Positions 33,801 to 41,366 of a stretch of DNA of 64,000 nucleotides are shown here, in pieces. Position 1 is the first letter of the stretch. Every line of letters begins with the position of its first letter. The position numbers and the translations under genes were made by a program. The notes under the pieces are model-generated. The model had not been told where the DNA came from. It made no database searches and worked only from the letters and a program-made list of their open reading frames with translations. This DNA is from Bradyrhizobium liaoningense (lineage in GTDB: Bacteria > Pseudomonadota > Alphaproteobacteria > Rhizobiales > Xanthobacteraceae): positions 1 through 64,000 of the forward strand of contig NZ_JAFCJT010000020.1 in assembly GCF_018130785.1 (NCBI RefSeq), in the 5' to 3' direction.

Positions 33801-35199
33801 TCATGTACTCCATGGTCGCGATCGAGGCGACCGGAAGCACGTGCGTGTCGGTGAGCGTGATGGTCTGAAGCGAATCCGAGGCGTTCAGGTCGGACATCTG
33901 CGACACGATGTCCTCAGCGGTTCCGCTGACATCGGTCACGGCGGGCGGTGTCGCGCCGTCTCCTGCCGGAGCGTCGATCTCGATGATCAGGGGATGATCC
34001 GTGATCGGAACCACGATCTGGCTGACATCGGTGTAGGTGGCGATCGGCGAGCTGCCCTTTAACGGGTCGTAGACGTTGATCAGGTGGTGGACGCTGCCCA
34101 GGTTGACGGTAACCGACGTCGTCGGGTTGGAGATCTCGGTGTCGGTCGCGTCGTTCCAGACCTTGGGTTCCGCCCAGACCACCAGCTCATAGGCGCCGTT
34201 GCTCTTGCCGAGAACCATGCTGTTCCCGCTCGCAGGCAGGCCGTCGAGCGTATAGTTCAGTGACGCGGTCGGCGTATTGCCACCCTTGCCGTCGTCGGCC
34301 AGGATCGTCGTCAGATTGTGGACTGCGGTCGCGGCGAGCTTCGGAGTTCCGTCGCTGTTGAACAGACCCCAGTGCGATTCGGAGTCTGTGGGGTCGTTGC
34401 TCCCCGAAGCGTCGAGCAGCTGATAGAGATAGGTGGAGCTGACGCCGTCCTTGTAGGCGTCGACCAGCGTGTTCAGGATCGATTTCGCCTGCACGTTCTC
34501 GCTGGCGCCGACATAGGGCGTGTCGCTCTTCGTGGTATAGCCCGTCTCCGTGATCACGACCGGCTTGCCGCCGGTGACCGAGGTGGCGTTACCGAGCAAT
34601 TGTTCGAGGGCGGTTTCGGGTGTCAGTCCGGTGCTGACATAGGCGTGAGAGTTGGCGTAGTCGGTCGACCCCGACATGTTTCCGAGATTGTCGTAATCGG
34701 CCAGGTCGTTGTAGCCGATCGAAAGGTTGTAGACGGGGATGTCCTTGAGCGCGGCGTCCGCCTTGATGGCGCTGTAATAGACAGCCTGGAACTGCGCCGC
34801 GGCCGCGATGCTCGAACTCCCATTGTAGCTGAACCCCTGGATGTTGACCTCGTTGAGGCCTTCCAGCGCGATAACGCTGCCGGGGTGGCTGGCCGCGAAC
34901 TCCTTTACGGAATCCAAATAGGACTGGAGCGCATCCGCGCCGCCGGCGGGAACGCCCGACGGAACCACCAGGTCGAATTTGTAACCGTCTTTCGCAAGTC
35001 CCTCGACGATCGGTTGCGCTTCCGGGCTCGTGGCGAGTCCGCCCCGCAGTTTCGTCACCCCAAGATATTTGAGATTGTCCTCGACGAGGGCGAGGTTGTC
35101 GTAGGCGCCCCATGAATATCCAACGTGAACATTGACGCCGATGGAACTGACAAAGGTGCTCGCCGACAGGATCGTCTGATCTGGTGATGCGGTAGTCAT
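30841..35199 (-). CDS. Giant secreted glycosidase with 161-residue repeats and RTX-like end
   Basis: A 1452-residue protein without a classical signal peptide. Residues 1-305 are a clan GH-A glycosidase-like barrel with E117 in GLNEVN and E218 in ITETGYT as acid/base and nucleophile candidates. About 310-410 is a beta-sandwich, 425-475 a short module with the SGTAEDIV and ITLTDTH pattern seen in type I-secreted proteins. From about 548 to 1353 there are five 161-residue repeats built of YD, DGS and NITGQSY motifs. The tail has LAGGSGNDIFSA (RTX-like calcium motif) and ends NFLFV, as expected for type I secretion. Probably exported and acting on or binding EPS. ATG 35199 is chosen; transporter genes are not in the window. 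Confidence 0.85.
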   Translation of the reverse strand: MTTASPDQTILSASTFVSSIGVNVHVGYSWGAYDNLALVEDNLKYLGVTKLRGGLATSPEAQPIVEGLAKDGYKFDLVVPSGVPAGGADALQSYLDSVKEFAASHPGSVIALEGLNEVNIQGFSYNGSSSIAAAAQFQAVYYSAIKADAALKDIPVYNLSIGYNDLADYDNLGNMSGSTDYANSHAYVSTGLTPETALEQLLGNATSVTGGKPVVITETGYTTKSDTPYVGASENVQAKSILNTLVDAYKDGVSSTYLYQLLDASGSNDPTDSESHWGLFNSDGTPKLAATAVHNLTTILADDGKGGNTPTASLNYTLDGLPASGNSMVLGKSNGAYELVVWAEPKVWNDATDTEISNPTTSVTVNLGSVHHLINVYDPLKGSSPIATYTDVSQIVVPITDHPLIIEIDAPAGDGATPPAVTDVSGTAEDIVSQMSDLNASDSLQTITLTDTHVLPVASIATMEYMISHYTNALGAIQGGYQFSVTNSTDTWSVTRVYDSSARLVSTSTSNFTDGVITSKVTLNTDGSSENIAYTDGKMVRDVTVSSIGDKDTKTYDASGTLIADLVQNKDGSSSNTLYSAGVKTKMYVTNADRTHDNYYYNITGQSYTTEHDQLDAGGKLLSVVRTHADGSMAYSQVFNSDGSKVTTQYDATGHKTSVITVTSTATTTDFYTTAGALKQTVVQTTSGNVTTTNYNGSLLVSVYVVNADGSKESKLYDAKGIIASDLLQNADGSSSNTVYTAGVKTKTYVTNADGSRDNYYFNITGQSYTSEHDHLDASGKLLSVSRTHADGTMAYSQVFNSDGSKVTTQYDSTGHKTSVVTATSTATTTDFYTTAGVLKQTVVQTTSGNVTTTNYNGALLVSVYVVNADGSKDSKLYDSNGVIASDLAQNKDGSSSNTLYTAGVKTKVYGTNADGSHDNYYYNITGQSYTTEHDHIDPSGKLLLVSRTHADGSMAYSQVLNSDGSKVTTQYDSTGHKTSVVSVTSSSTTTDTYDPSSGVLKQEIVKTSSGTTTTNYNGTLLASVYVVNADGSKDSKLYDSSGKLASDLVQNKDGSSSNTVYSAGVKTKLYVTNADGSHDNSFYNITGQSYTTEIQHLTAAGTLTTLTRLHADDTLAYKQVINSDGSKVTDLYDSTGHKTSEVHNGTDGSTTTDNYNSSGDVTQHVVKTAGGDVTTTNYANGLNASIYVVNADGTKETKLFDSSGSLTSDYVLNKDGSNSTTVFTSGVKTAVYANNADGSHDNTIYNITGKSYVTEQQHIDAAGNMTSITRSHADGTLDYTQVVKSDGSKVSDVYDSTGVKTTETINNADGTSDVFKFKVSGLPGAVEHDSYNSSGSLLSIDVLNTDGTHAVTAVTAGLTLAGGSGNDIFSAAPGATTVMFDGGNDQIKSFHAGTASNHDTIEILKSLVADYSHLQISQSGSDTLIQLTSADSILLKNVNSTTLDHGNFLFV
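31141..33558 (-). repeat. Five tandem 483-base repeats within the giant gene
   Basis: Equivalent sites recur every 483 bases; for example the codons for NITGQSY fall near 31946, 32429 and 32912. Units 1-4 are close at DNA and protein level, and the unit nearest the C-terminus is most diverged. Boundaries are by eye and good to a few tens of bases. Such repeats can expand or contract by recombination. Confidence 0.85.
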
Positions 35200-36178
35200 C
35201 GGTATTTCGGAGCCTTTTCTGAAACGCGAGAGTTCGGTGCCGCCTGCGTCTGTCGTATCGGCCAATCTCTGTTTTTCGAGTTGGTGAGATCGGTAAAAAT
35301 GGAAGCACCCGGAGATTTTCTCACCGACGCTTCCTGCGCGACGCCCACAGCGCACGAATCTGCGTGGACTGAGATAGATCGATGAAGACCACGGCAATGT
35401 GCTTGCAGCGTGACGTTCGAATGGCGATGCAACGACGATGTTCGATCGATGTTGTGCTGGTGCCTAATCGAAACGCATTTGCTTGTCGCGCGAGCAGTCT
35501 TGCTTCGAATCTCTTGCTTCGAATCTATTGTGTTAGGCGCCGTTAAGCCTGTGGCGTGGGCGGATTGAGTTGCCTGAGAGTCACGGCCGCAAAAAAATGT
35601 CGATCGAATTTCGAATGTGACAGTTGCTCGGGCGCTGAAGGCTTGCAGCGCGCTTCCGAATTTTCCCGCGTGCAGTCGGAAGCGAGAAAGTAAATCTATG
35701 GAACTCGATACCAGAGTTTTGTTTTCTCTCCTGGTCGCTGCGACGCTCGTGTCGATGTCAATGCACAAGGATATGAGTCTGTCTTTCGTCCGATGAAGAC
35801 GCGCCTCGTTGTGGTGTAGGGTCAGTCGAACGAGCGACACCGACCGGATTAAAGGTCCAATCTGTGTGCACGTGGGGCGACGAGCGGCGCGTTGACGGCG
35901 GGACAATCGGTCGCGGGTCCGGCGGGCAATGGGCCGGGGGACGTTTCAACCGGGCGTTGCTTGCGGAATTCGATGGGAACGCCGACTTCCGGCGGAAGGA
36001 GCCGAACGCGAGACGCGGACTTCGGACGTCGCCCGGTGCCGGCATGGAGTGTCGCAGATCCGCAACGTCAATATGTTAGGCGCGCAACGCTGTTGCGGGC
36101 AAACCGCTGGCACGGCATGGAATTTGCCGCTAAGCACTGACCGAAATGTCGTTGATTGAACGGAGTAAGGCCATTCCC
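35200..36178. promoter_or_regulatory. Long divergent intergenic region
   Basis: 979 bases between the giant gene (minus) and a glycosyltransferase gene (plus) with no credible gene. It is AT-richer than the flanks, in keeping with promoters for both. A half-site-like GTGACA lies near 35617. A 236-residue open frame on the minus strand here has unnatural composition. Confidence 0.4.
35498..35525. repeat. Tandem 14-base direct repeat
   Basis: TCTTGCTTCGAATC occurs twice in direct succession (35498-35511, 35512-35525), upstream of the giant gene. Purpose unknown; it may be a slippage product or a pair of binding sites. Confidence 0.6.
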
Positions 36179-37402
36179 ATGCAAGATCCCGCCCCGAATG
36201 TCATGTTTCTGGTTGAGGTCGTGAATTGCAATGATGGGATTGCATCCTATTGCGAGACCCTGGCCACGGGATTGCATGGCCGGGGCGTGCAGATCCACCT
36301 GGTCTCCGGTGCCGTGCGCTCGGACGAGAAATCCGAATACAAGCGTCAGAAGCTGGCGGCTGCCGTCAGGGAATGGCACGTCGTTCCCGGGCTTCGGAAG
36401 CTGCCCTCGCTGTCGATCTTCATGCGGCTGTTGAAGCTGATCCGGAAGAACAACATCACCGTGATCAACGTCCACGGGCTGGGCATGCTGATGTGGGGCA
36501 GGCTGCTCGCGCTGCTCACCGGCGCGCGCTGCGTCGCGACCTATCATCCCTCGGTGCTCGGGAACATCGAGAAAGTGCAGAATGCGCCGCAATCGACCTT
36601 CAGCCCGGTTCAGGTCCTGTTCTTCAACCTCTTCTTTCCCCATACCCTCATTCTGATGTCGGAGGAATCGCTCCGGCATCTCAGGCGCTACGTGCTGTTC
36701 GGCAAGAACCGGATCGCCAAAGTCTATGGCGGCGTCGACACGGTTCATTTCCGTCCGCCCTCGGATGCCGAGCGCCGCGATGCGCGCGCGAAGTTCGGCG
36801 TCGCCGACGGTGAGTTCATGTGCCTGCTGGCGGCCCGTCTCGCCTGGGTGAAGGGCCACGACCTGCTCATCAAGGCGGCGCGCAAGATCCGCGACAGCGC
36901 CAGTCCGTCGCCGATCGACATCAAGTGCTACTTCGTCGGCAGCGGCGGAGCCGAGCGGGAGAATGAAATCAAGTCGTTCGCCTTCGCCGGCGAGAAGGAC
37001 AAGGACACCTTCAAGTTCCTCGGGTTCATGGGCGACGTCCGCGAAATCCTCTGGGCCGCCGACGTGTTCGCGCTGCCGAGCCGGTTCGAGGGATTCCCGC
37101 TCGGCGTTGCCGAAGCCATGGCGACGGGGCTCGTTCCGGTCCGGACCCCGGCGGGCGGTGCTTCAGACCAGATCATCCAGGGACAGACCGGCTTCATCGT
37201 GCCGTTCGAGGACGTCGATGCGCTCGCCGGTGCGCTCGAGAAGGTGGCCGACCCCGCGATGCGCGCCGCGCTGTCGCGCAATGCGCTTGCGCGCGCCCAG
37301 CAATATTTCGGTGTCGGGCCGATGGTCGACGAGACCCTCAGGATCTACGGTTTGACCGGCGATACCAGCGGCAACCCGCTGGCTCACGCGGTGAAGGCCT
37401 AA
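36179..37402 (+). CDS. Glycosyltransferase family 4 (GT-B fold)
   Basis: A 407-residue cytosolic retaining transferase. N-terminal half: NVMFLVEVVNCNDGIASYCE acceptor domain; C-terminal half: LLAARLAWVKGHDLLIKAAR, FLGFMGDVREILWAAD and the donor-binding motif SRFEGFPLGVAEAM, with the paired Glu (E-x7-E type) conserved. Start: ATG 36179 with AAGG nine bases upstream is preferred; an ATG at 36146 would add eleven residues. It ends 2 bases before a convergent flippase gene. Sugar specificity unknown. Confidence 0.9.
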   Translation: MQDPAPNVMFLVEVVNCNDGIASYCETLATGLHGRGVQIHLVSGAVRSDEKSEYKRQKLAAAVREWHVVPGLRKLPSLSIFMRLLKLIRKNNITVINVHGLGMLMWGRLLALLTGARCVATYHPSVLGNIEKVQNAPQSTFSPVQVLFFNLFFPHTLILMSEESLRHLRRYVLFGKNRIAKVYGGVDTVHFRPPSDAERRDARAKFGVADGEFMCLLAARLAWVKGHDLLIKAARKIRDSASPSPIDIKCYFVGSGGAERENEIKSFAFAGEKDKDTFKFLGFMGDVREILWAADVFALPSRFEGFPLGVAEAMATGLVPVRTPAGGASDQIIQGQTGFIVPFEDVDALAGALEKVADPAMRAALSRNALARAQQYFGVGPMVDETLRIYGLTGDTSGNPLAHAVKA

Positions 37403-37404
37403 TT

Positions 37405-38796
37405 TTAACTACGCGCCGAGGCCAGCAGATCGCCTCGCCACGTTACCAGAACGACGGCGAGGCCGGCGAAGACGATCTTTCCCGCGAGCCAGGGCAGGGA
37501 ATCCGACGGAGCTGCCGCGAGCATCGCGATCGCGGCGGCCGCGACGGTCGCTTCCAGGATCAGCAGCGCTTTTGGCGCCGCCCTGAACCGGATCAGCGGA
37601 CCGCTGGCGAAGAGGATGATGAGTGCGGTGGCCAATGCCGCGCTCGCGATCTGCCCGGCGACCGATATGTGCAGCATCGCTCCGATCGAGGACGCCGCCG
37701 ACACCAGCAGCAGCTGGCACGCCGCGATGACCACCAGCCGTGTGGCCGATTTGGTCAGATGCGGCACGATCGCGAGCGTGGCCTGAAGATGGGTGTGGAG
37801 GAAGTAGAAGATCGCCGCGACCGGCGCCGCGGCGAGGAAATCGACCAGCAGATCGCCGGGCACGAAAAGATGCGCCGCGTCTGGCAGGAGGCCGATCAGT
37901 CCGCCCAGCATCACGATCGTCGCGCAGAGGATGAACTCGAGCATGCGGGCGGTCGCCCTGCGGGCTTCGCCGTCGACGCCGCGCTCGAACTGGACCACGA
38001 CATTGGGATAGCAGACGGTGTGAATGGCGGCCACCAGGACCGAGAACGGGCGTTGCAAAAGGTCGATCGCCATCGAGAAGCCGGCAGCTCCCGTCGACGC
38101 CCGGCCGAGCGTGGCGATCACGATCAGGCGCAGCGTGACGGGCACGGCGAGATGAATGACGGAGGCGGCCGCGGCCATGATGCCGTAGCGGCAGAAATTG
38201 CCCCAGTCGGTCAGCATGGCTTGTCGCGACGCGCGCCGTAACGAGGTGCGATGCACGACCAGGCTCAGGAGAAGCACCGCACCGTAGCCCGCAGCCATGC
38301 CGCACAGCGTCGCTGCAGCCGTGCCGTGGAACAGCGCACCCGCGACGGCCCCGGCCAGAAGCACGCTGGCGCGCAGGATCAGGAGGGCGGACGCGGTCCC
38401 CAGCCGGTCGGACACGCGGACGATCATGAAATAGAGGTCGGTGGCGCCTTGCAGCACGGCCATCGCCAGCGCGAGGGCGACGACGCTCGTCTCGAGCGTG
38501 CCCAGCAGTCCCGCCACGCTGCCGACGAGCAGCAGCACCAGCGCGCTCAGCAGCCCGGCGCTGAACAGCGAGAACCGCAGGCGCGCGGCCTCTTCTCCGG
38601 AAGCTGCGGCAAGGAAACGAACGCCGGCCAGCTGCAGCCATTCGAACACGAAGACGCAGAACAACTGGCTCGTCGCCAGCGCCAGCGAGAACGAGGTGTA
38701 TTGGGCCGGCGAGAGGATATGGCTGACGGCGAAGATCAGAATGATCGCGGACGCACTCTGGTAGATATAGCTGCCGAATGCGAGCAGGCTGATCAT
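37405..38796 (-). CDS. Flippase-like multi-pass membrane protein (Wzx candidate 2)
   Basis: A 463-residue protein with about twelve to fourteen helices resembling MVF/MATE polysaccharide flippases (IYQSASAIILIFAVSHILSP, then SPAQYTSFSLALATSQ, DLLQRPFSVLVAAIHTV). It is less typical than the candidate at 27879. It is the last gene of the minus-strand set wza-glycosidase-GT-GT-flippase, with a 71-base gap from the preceding GT. The ATG at 38796 lacks a strong ribosome site. It could export a different lipid-linked unit. Confidence 0.75.
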   Translation of the reverse strand: MISLLAFGSYIYQSASAIILIFAVSHILSPAQYTSFSLALATSQLFCVFVFEWLQLAGVRFLAAASGEEAARLRFSLFSAGLLSALVLLLVGSVAGLLGTLETSVVALALAMAVLQGATDLYFMIVRVSDRLGTASALLILRASVLLAGAVAGALFHGTAAATLCGMAAGYGAVLLLSLVVHRTSLRRASRQAMLTDWGNFCRYGIMAAAASVIHLAVPVTLRLIVIATLGRASTGAAGFSMAIDLLQRPFSVLVAAIHTVCYPNVVVQFERGVDGEARRATARMLEFILCATIVMLGGLIGLLPDAAHLFVPGDLLVDFLAAAPVAAIFYFLHTHLQATLAIVPHLTKSATRLVVIAACQLLLVSAASSIGAMLHISVAGQIASAALATALIILFASGPLIRFRAAPKALLILEATVAAAAIAMLAAAPSDSLPWLAGKIVFAGLAVVLVTWRGDLLASARS

Positions 38797-38867
38797 GTCT
38801 GGCAATGCGTGAGAAAGAACATGGCGGGATGGTTGAGGGCCATTGGCGGCATCTGCGTCAGATTCGG

Positions 38868-40079
38868 CTATGTGCGAGGCGTGCCGCGGCCGCGCGTGAG
38901 CTCGTCGTAGACGTTGCGATAGCCGGCGACGACGTCGTCAAAAACCCATTTGTCGATGCCGGACTTCAATCGCTCGCTCATCTCCACGATCTGCTGCGGC
39001 GCTTCGATGATCGCCGAAATGCTCTTGGCGATCGAGGCGGGATCGGGCGACGTCAGCCAGCCGGTCACGCCGGGCTTGATCGCCTCCTGGATGCCGCCGA
39101 ACGGCGTGCCGAGCAGGGGCTTGCAGGCGGCCTGTGCGTCGGCGACGACGAGCGGGCAGGGATCTTCCCAGACCGACGGAACGACCACGACGTTCACCTG
39201 TTCGTAAAACTGCTTCGGCTGTACGAAGCCGAGAAATTCGATCCGTGCATTCGGAGCGAGCGCCTTGAGCTGCTTCTGCTGGCTCTCGGTTGTGTGGCCT
39301 GCGATGACGAGCCGAATCCGTTCGGGCGGGATCGTCGCGATGGCGCGAACGAGATTGTAGACGCCCTTTTCTTCGGTCAAGCGTCCGATGAAGCCGAACG
39401 TGACGGTGCCATCAACCATCGCGGTCTCGGCGTTGCCGACGTCGGCGGTCGAGGCGTTTCGAATGACGATCTTCAACGGCGTCTGCGTGAACAGGCCGAG
39501 CTGGGTATGGATGTCGAGAATGCGCTGGCTGACGCCGACGACGGCGTTCAGATGCCGCGTCGCCCCGCGACGGCGGAAGGTCAGGACCTGACAGCTCATG
39601 CAGCTCGACTCGCAGGCATGCCCGTCCGAGAAGCGCGAGCAGCGCGGGCAGGTGAGATAATAGTCGTGAAGCGTGTGCAGGACGGGCACGCCCAGTTCCG
39701 CCGCGGTTCGCCATACCGCCGTCGTCAGGCCGGAGAGATTGTTGGAGTGCAGGATATCAGGCTTGAAGGCCTTGATGCGCGCCGCAACGAGTTCCGACAT
39801 TGTCTGCCAGTCCTCGATCGCGTGCCAGATGCCGCGCACTGGCGAGCTGTGCTGCTTGGCGAAAGGAAAATAGATGTTGTGTACGGGCGCCGAATGCACG
39901 TCGATGCCGTTGCAGGTCTCCATCTGCTGGTTCGATGCGGACGCAGCACGTATCACTTCCACGCTGTCGTTCTGCCCGACCAGGGTCTCGGCGAGGCGGC
40001 GGACGAACGTTTCCGCGCCCCCGACCACCTTCGGTGCCAACGGCGTCGGATAGAGGGATGACGTGATAAGGATTTTCAT
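38868..40079 (-). CDS. Glycosyltransferase family 4
   Basis: A 403-residue GT-B enzyme. N-terminus MKILITSSLYPTPLAPKVVG with the GGAETFVRRLAETL loop; C-terminal FGFIGRLTEEKGVYNLVRAI and VVPSVWEDPCPLVVADAQAA. The N-terminal domain holds a cysteine cluster (HDYYLTCPRCSRFSDGHAC then SCMSC) that could bind a metal or form a structural knot. It is paralogous to the next gene at 40138. Operon member; sugar unknown. Confidence 0.9.
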   Translation of the reverse strand: MKILITSSLYPTPLAPKVVGGAETFVRRLAETLVGQNDSVEVIRAASASNQQMETCNGIDVHSAPVHNIYFPFAKQHSSPVRGIWHAIEDWQTMSELVAARIKAFKPDILHSNNLSGLTTAVWRTAAELGVPVLHTLHDYYLTCPRCSRFSDGHACESSCMSCQVLTFRRRGATRHLNAVVGVSQRILDIHTQLGLFTQTPLKIVIRNASTADVGNAETAMVDGTVTFGFIGRLTEEKGVYNLVRAIATIPPERIRLVIAGHTTESQQKQLKALAPNARIEFLGFVQPKQFYEQVNVVVVPSVWEDPCPLVVADAQAACKPLLGTPFGGIQEAIKPGVTGWLTSPDPASIAKSISAIIEAPQQIVEMSERLKSGIDKWVFDDVVAGYRNVYDELTRGRGTPRT

Positions 40080-40137
40080 CGAAAAGGTCTGTCCAGCTAT
40101 CCTTGCCAAATGGCTTTGCTGAAATCTCCGTTTCGGC

Positions 40138-41334
40138 CTATTGCCGGTTGGTTCGATTGTTGTTCAAATACACGTCCAAATATTGTCCTGTGACTGAATC
40201 CGCTGAAAACCTCTCGGCAAATCCTGGCTGCGGAGGCCGGGCGATTTTCCAGCGCGACCTCTCGTTGACGGCCTCCAGCATCAATTCTCCCAGTCGCCTG
40301 TGATCGCTGGGTTCGTAGGACCCAACCATGTTGGAAAACCCCGCGATCTCGGGAATCCCTCCCGCTGTCGAACAAATAGTCGCCCGGCCCGCGTTGATAC
40401 TTTCGATCAGGGTGCGCGGCAGCGGCTCCGGCCAGACCGAGCTCACCAGGCAGATGTCGATGCTGGCATAGAATTCAGCTGCCTTGGCAAAGCCAAGCCA
40501 TTCGACATTCCTTCCGGTGCGGCTTTTTAGCCCCCGCACGTAATCTTCAAGTCCCTTTCCGGCAATTTTCAGTTGCCAGCCCTCGTTGGGAAGCTGCTCG
40601 GTGGCTTTTAAAACTACTTCGATACCTTTTTCAGCCTCGAGCCTGCCGATGAACCCGAATATCAGATCATCCGAACTCGATGCTGGTGAGGGCGCCACGG
40701 AGCTTGGATCGGCGATGTTGAAGATGACGCGGCTGTCCGTGCCCGGGAAGTACTTCAGCTTGGTGTGCTGGTCGAGCACGAACTGGCTGTTCGAGACCAC
40801 TGCATCGACCATGCGCGATGCCAGCAAATAGGGCGATGTCATGGCCGCACAGACGGTACAGCGCTGCGCGCATGTGGCATCGCCCCGAAACAGCGTCGAG
40901 CGTTTGCAGAGCAGGGAATAGTCGCGCAGCGTGTGCACGATCCTGATCTTGCGCCGCTTGGCTTCCGACCACAGCGAGACCGAGAATCCCGTGAGGTTGT
41001 TGGTGTGGACGACGTCGGGCTTCTCGACGTCGAGGATTTCGGCGAACCGCGCCGCGGACTTGCGATTCCAGGTGTCCTTGAGATGCCACTTCAGGCGCTG
41101 GACCGAGGAGGGCTTCCTATCGTTGCCGAACGGCCAGTAGTCGTTGTCCATCGGTACACGGTATACGCGCACGCCCTTGAGTTCGTCGATCGTGCGATCC
41201 TGCTTGTTCTGAAGGCACACCACCGAGACCTGGTGGCCGCGCTGGACGAACGCCTCCGCGAGCAGCGACACAGATACTTCGGCGCCGCCGATGATCTCGG
41301 GCGGATAGAGCGTGTTAACGATCAGTATTTTCAA
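40138..41334 (-). CDS. Glycosyltransferase family 4
   Basis: A 398-residue GT-B enzyme similar to its neighbour at 38868 (shared layout LKILIVNTLYPPEIIGGAEV, RDYSLLCKRSTLFRGDATC with CTVC after it, FGFIGRLEAEKGIEVVLKA, SSVWPEPLPRTLIESINAG). The TTG at 41334 has GAGG eight bases before it and is chosen over the longer open frame. The tandem GT pair suggests two successive sugars of the repeat unit. Confidence 0.88.
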   Translation of the reverse strand: MKILIVNTLYPPEIIGGAEVSVSLLAEAFVQRGHQVSVVCLQNKQDRTIDELKGVRVYRVPMDNDYWPFGNDRKPSSVQRLKWHLKDTWNRKSAARFAEILDVEKPDVVHTNNLTGFSVSLWSEAKRRKIRIVHTLRDYSLLCKRSTLFRGDATCAQRCTVCAAMTSPYLLASRMVDAVVSNSQFVLDQHTKLKYFPGTDSRVIFNIADPSSVAPSPASSSDDLIFGFIGRLEAEKGIEVVLKATEQLPNEGWQLKIAGKGLEDYVRGLKSRTGRNVEWLGFAKAAEFYASIDICLVSSVWPEPLPRTLIESINAGRATICSTAGGIPEIAGFSNMVGSYEPSDHRRLGELMLEAVNERSRWKIARPPQPGFAERFSADSVTGQYLDVYLNNNRTNRQ

Positions 41335-41366
41335 GGATAGCCTCGGATTAGCAGCCCGCCGCAGCG

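Noticed and set aside
35196..35906. 236-codon minus-strand frame in the divergent region
   Set aside because: No domain, Arg/Ser/Thr-rich composition and overlap with the start of the giant gene; it looks like an open upstream stretch without selection.
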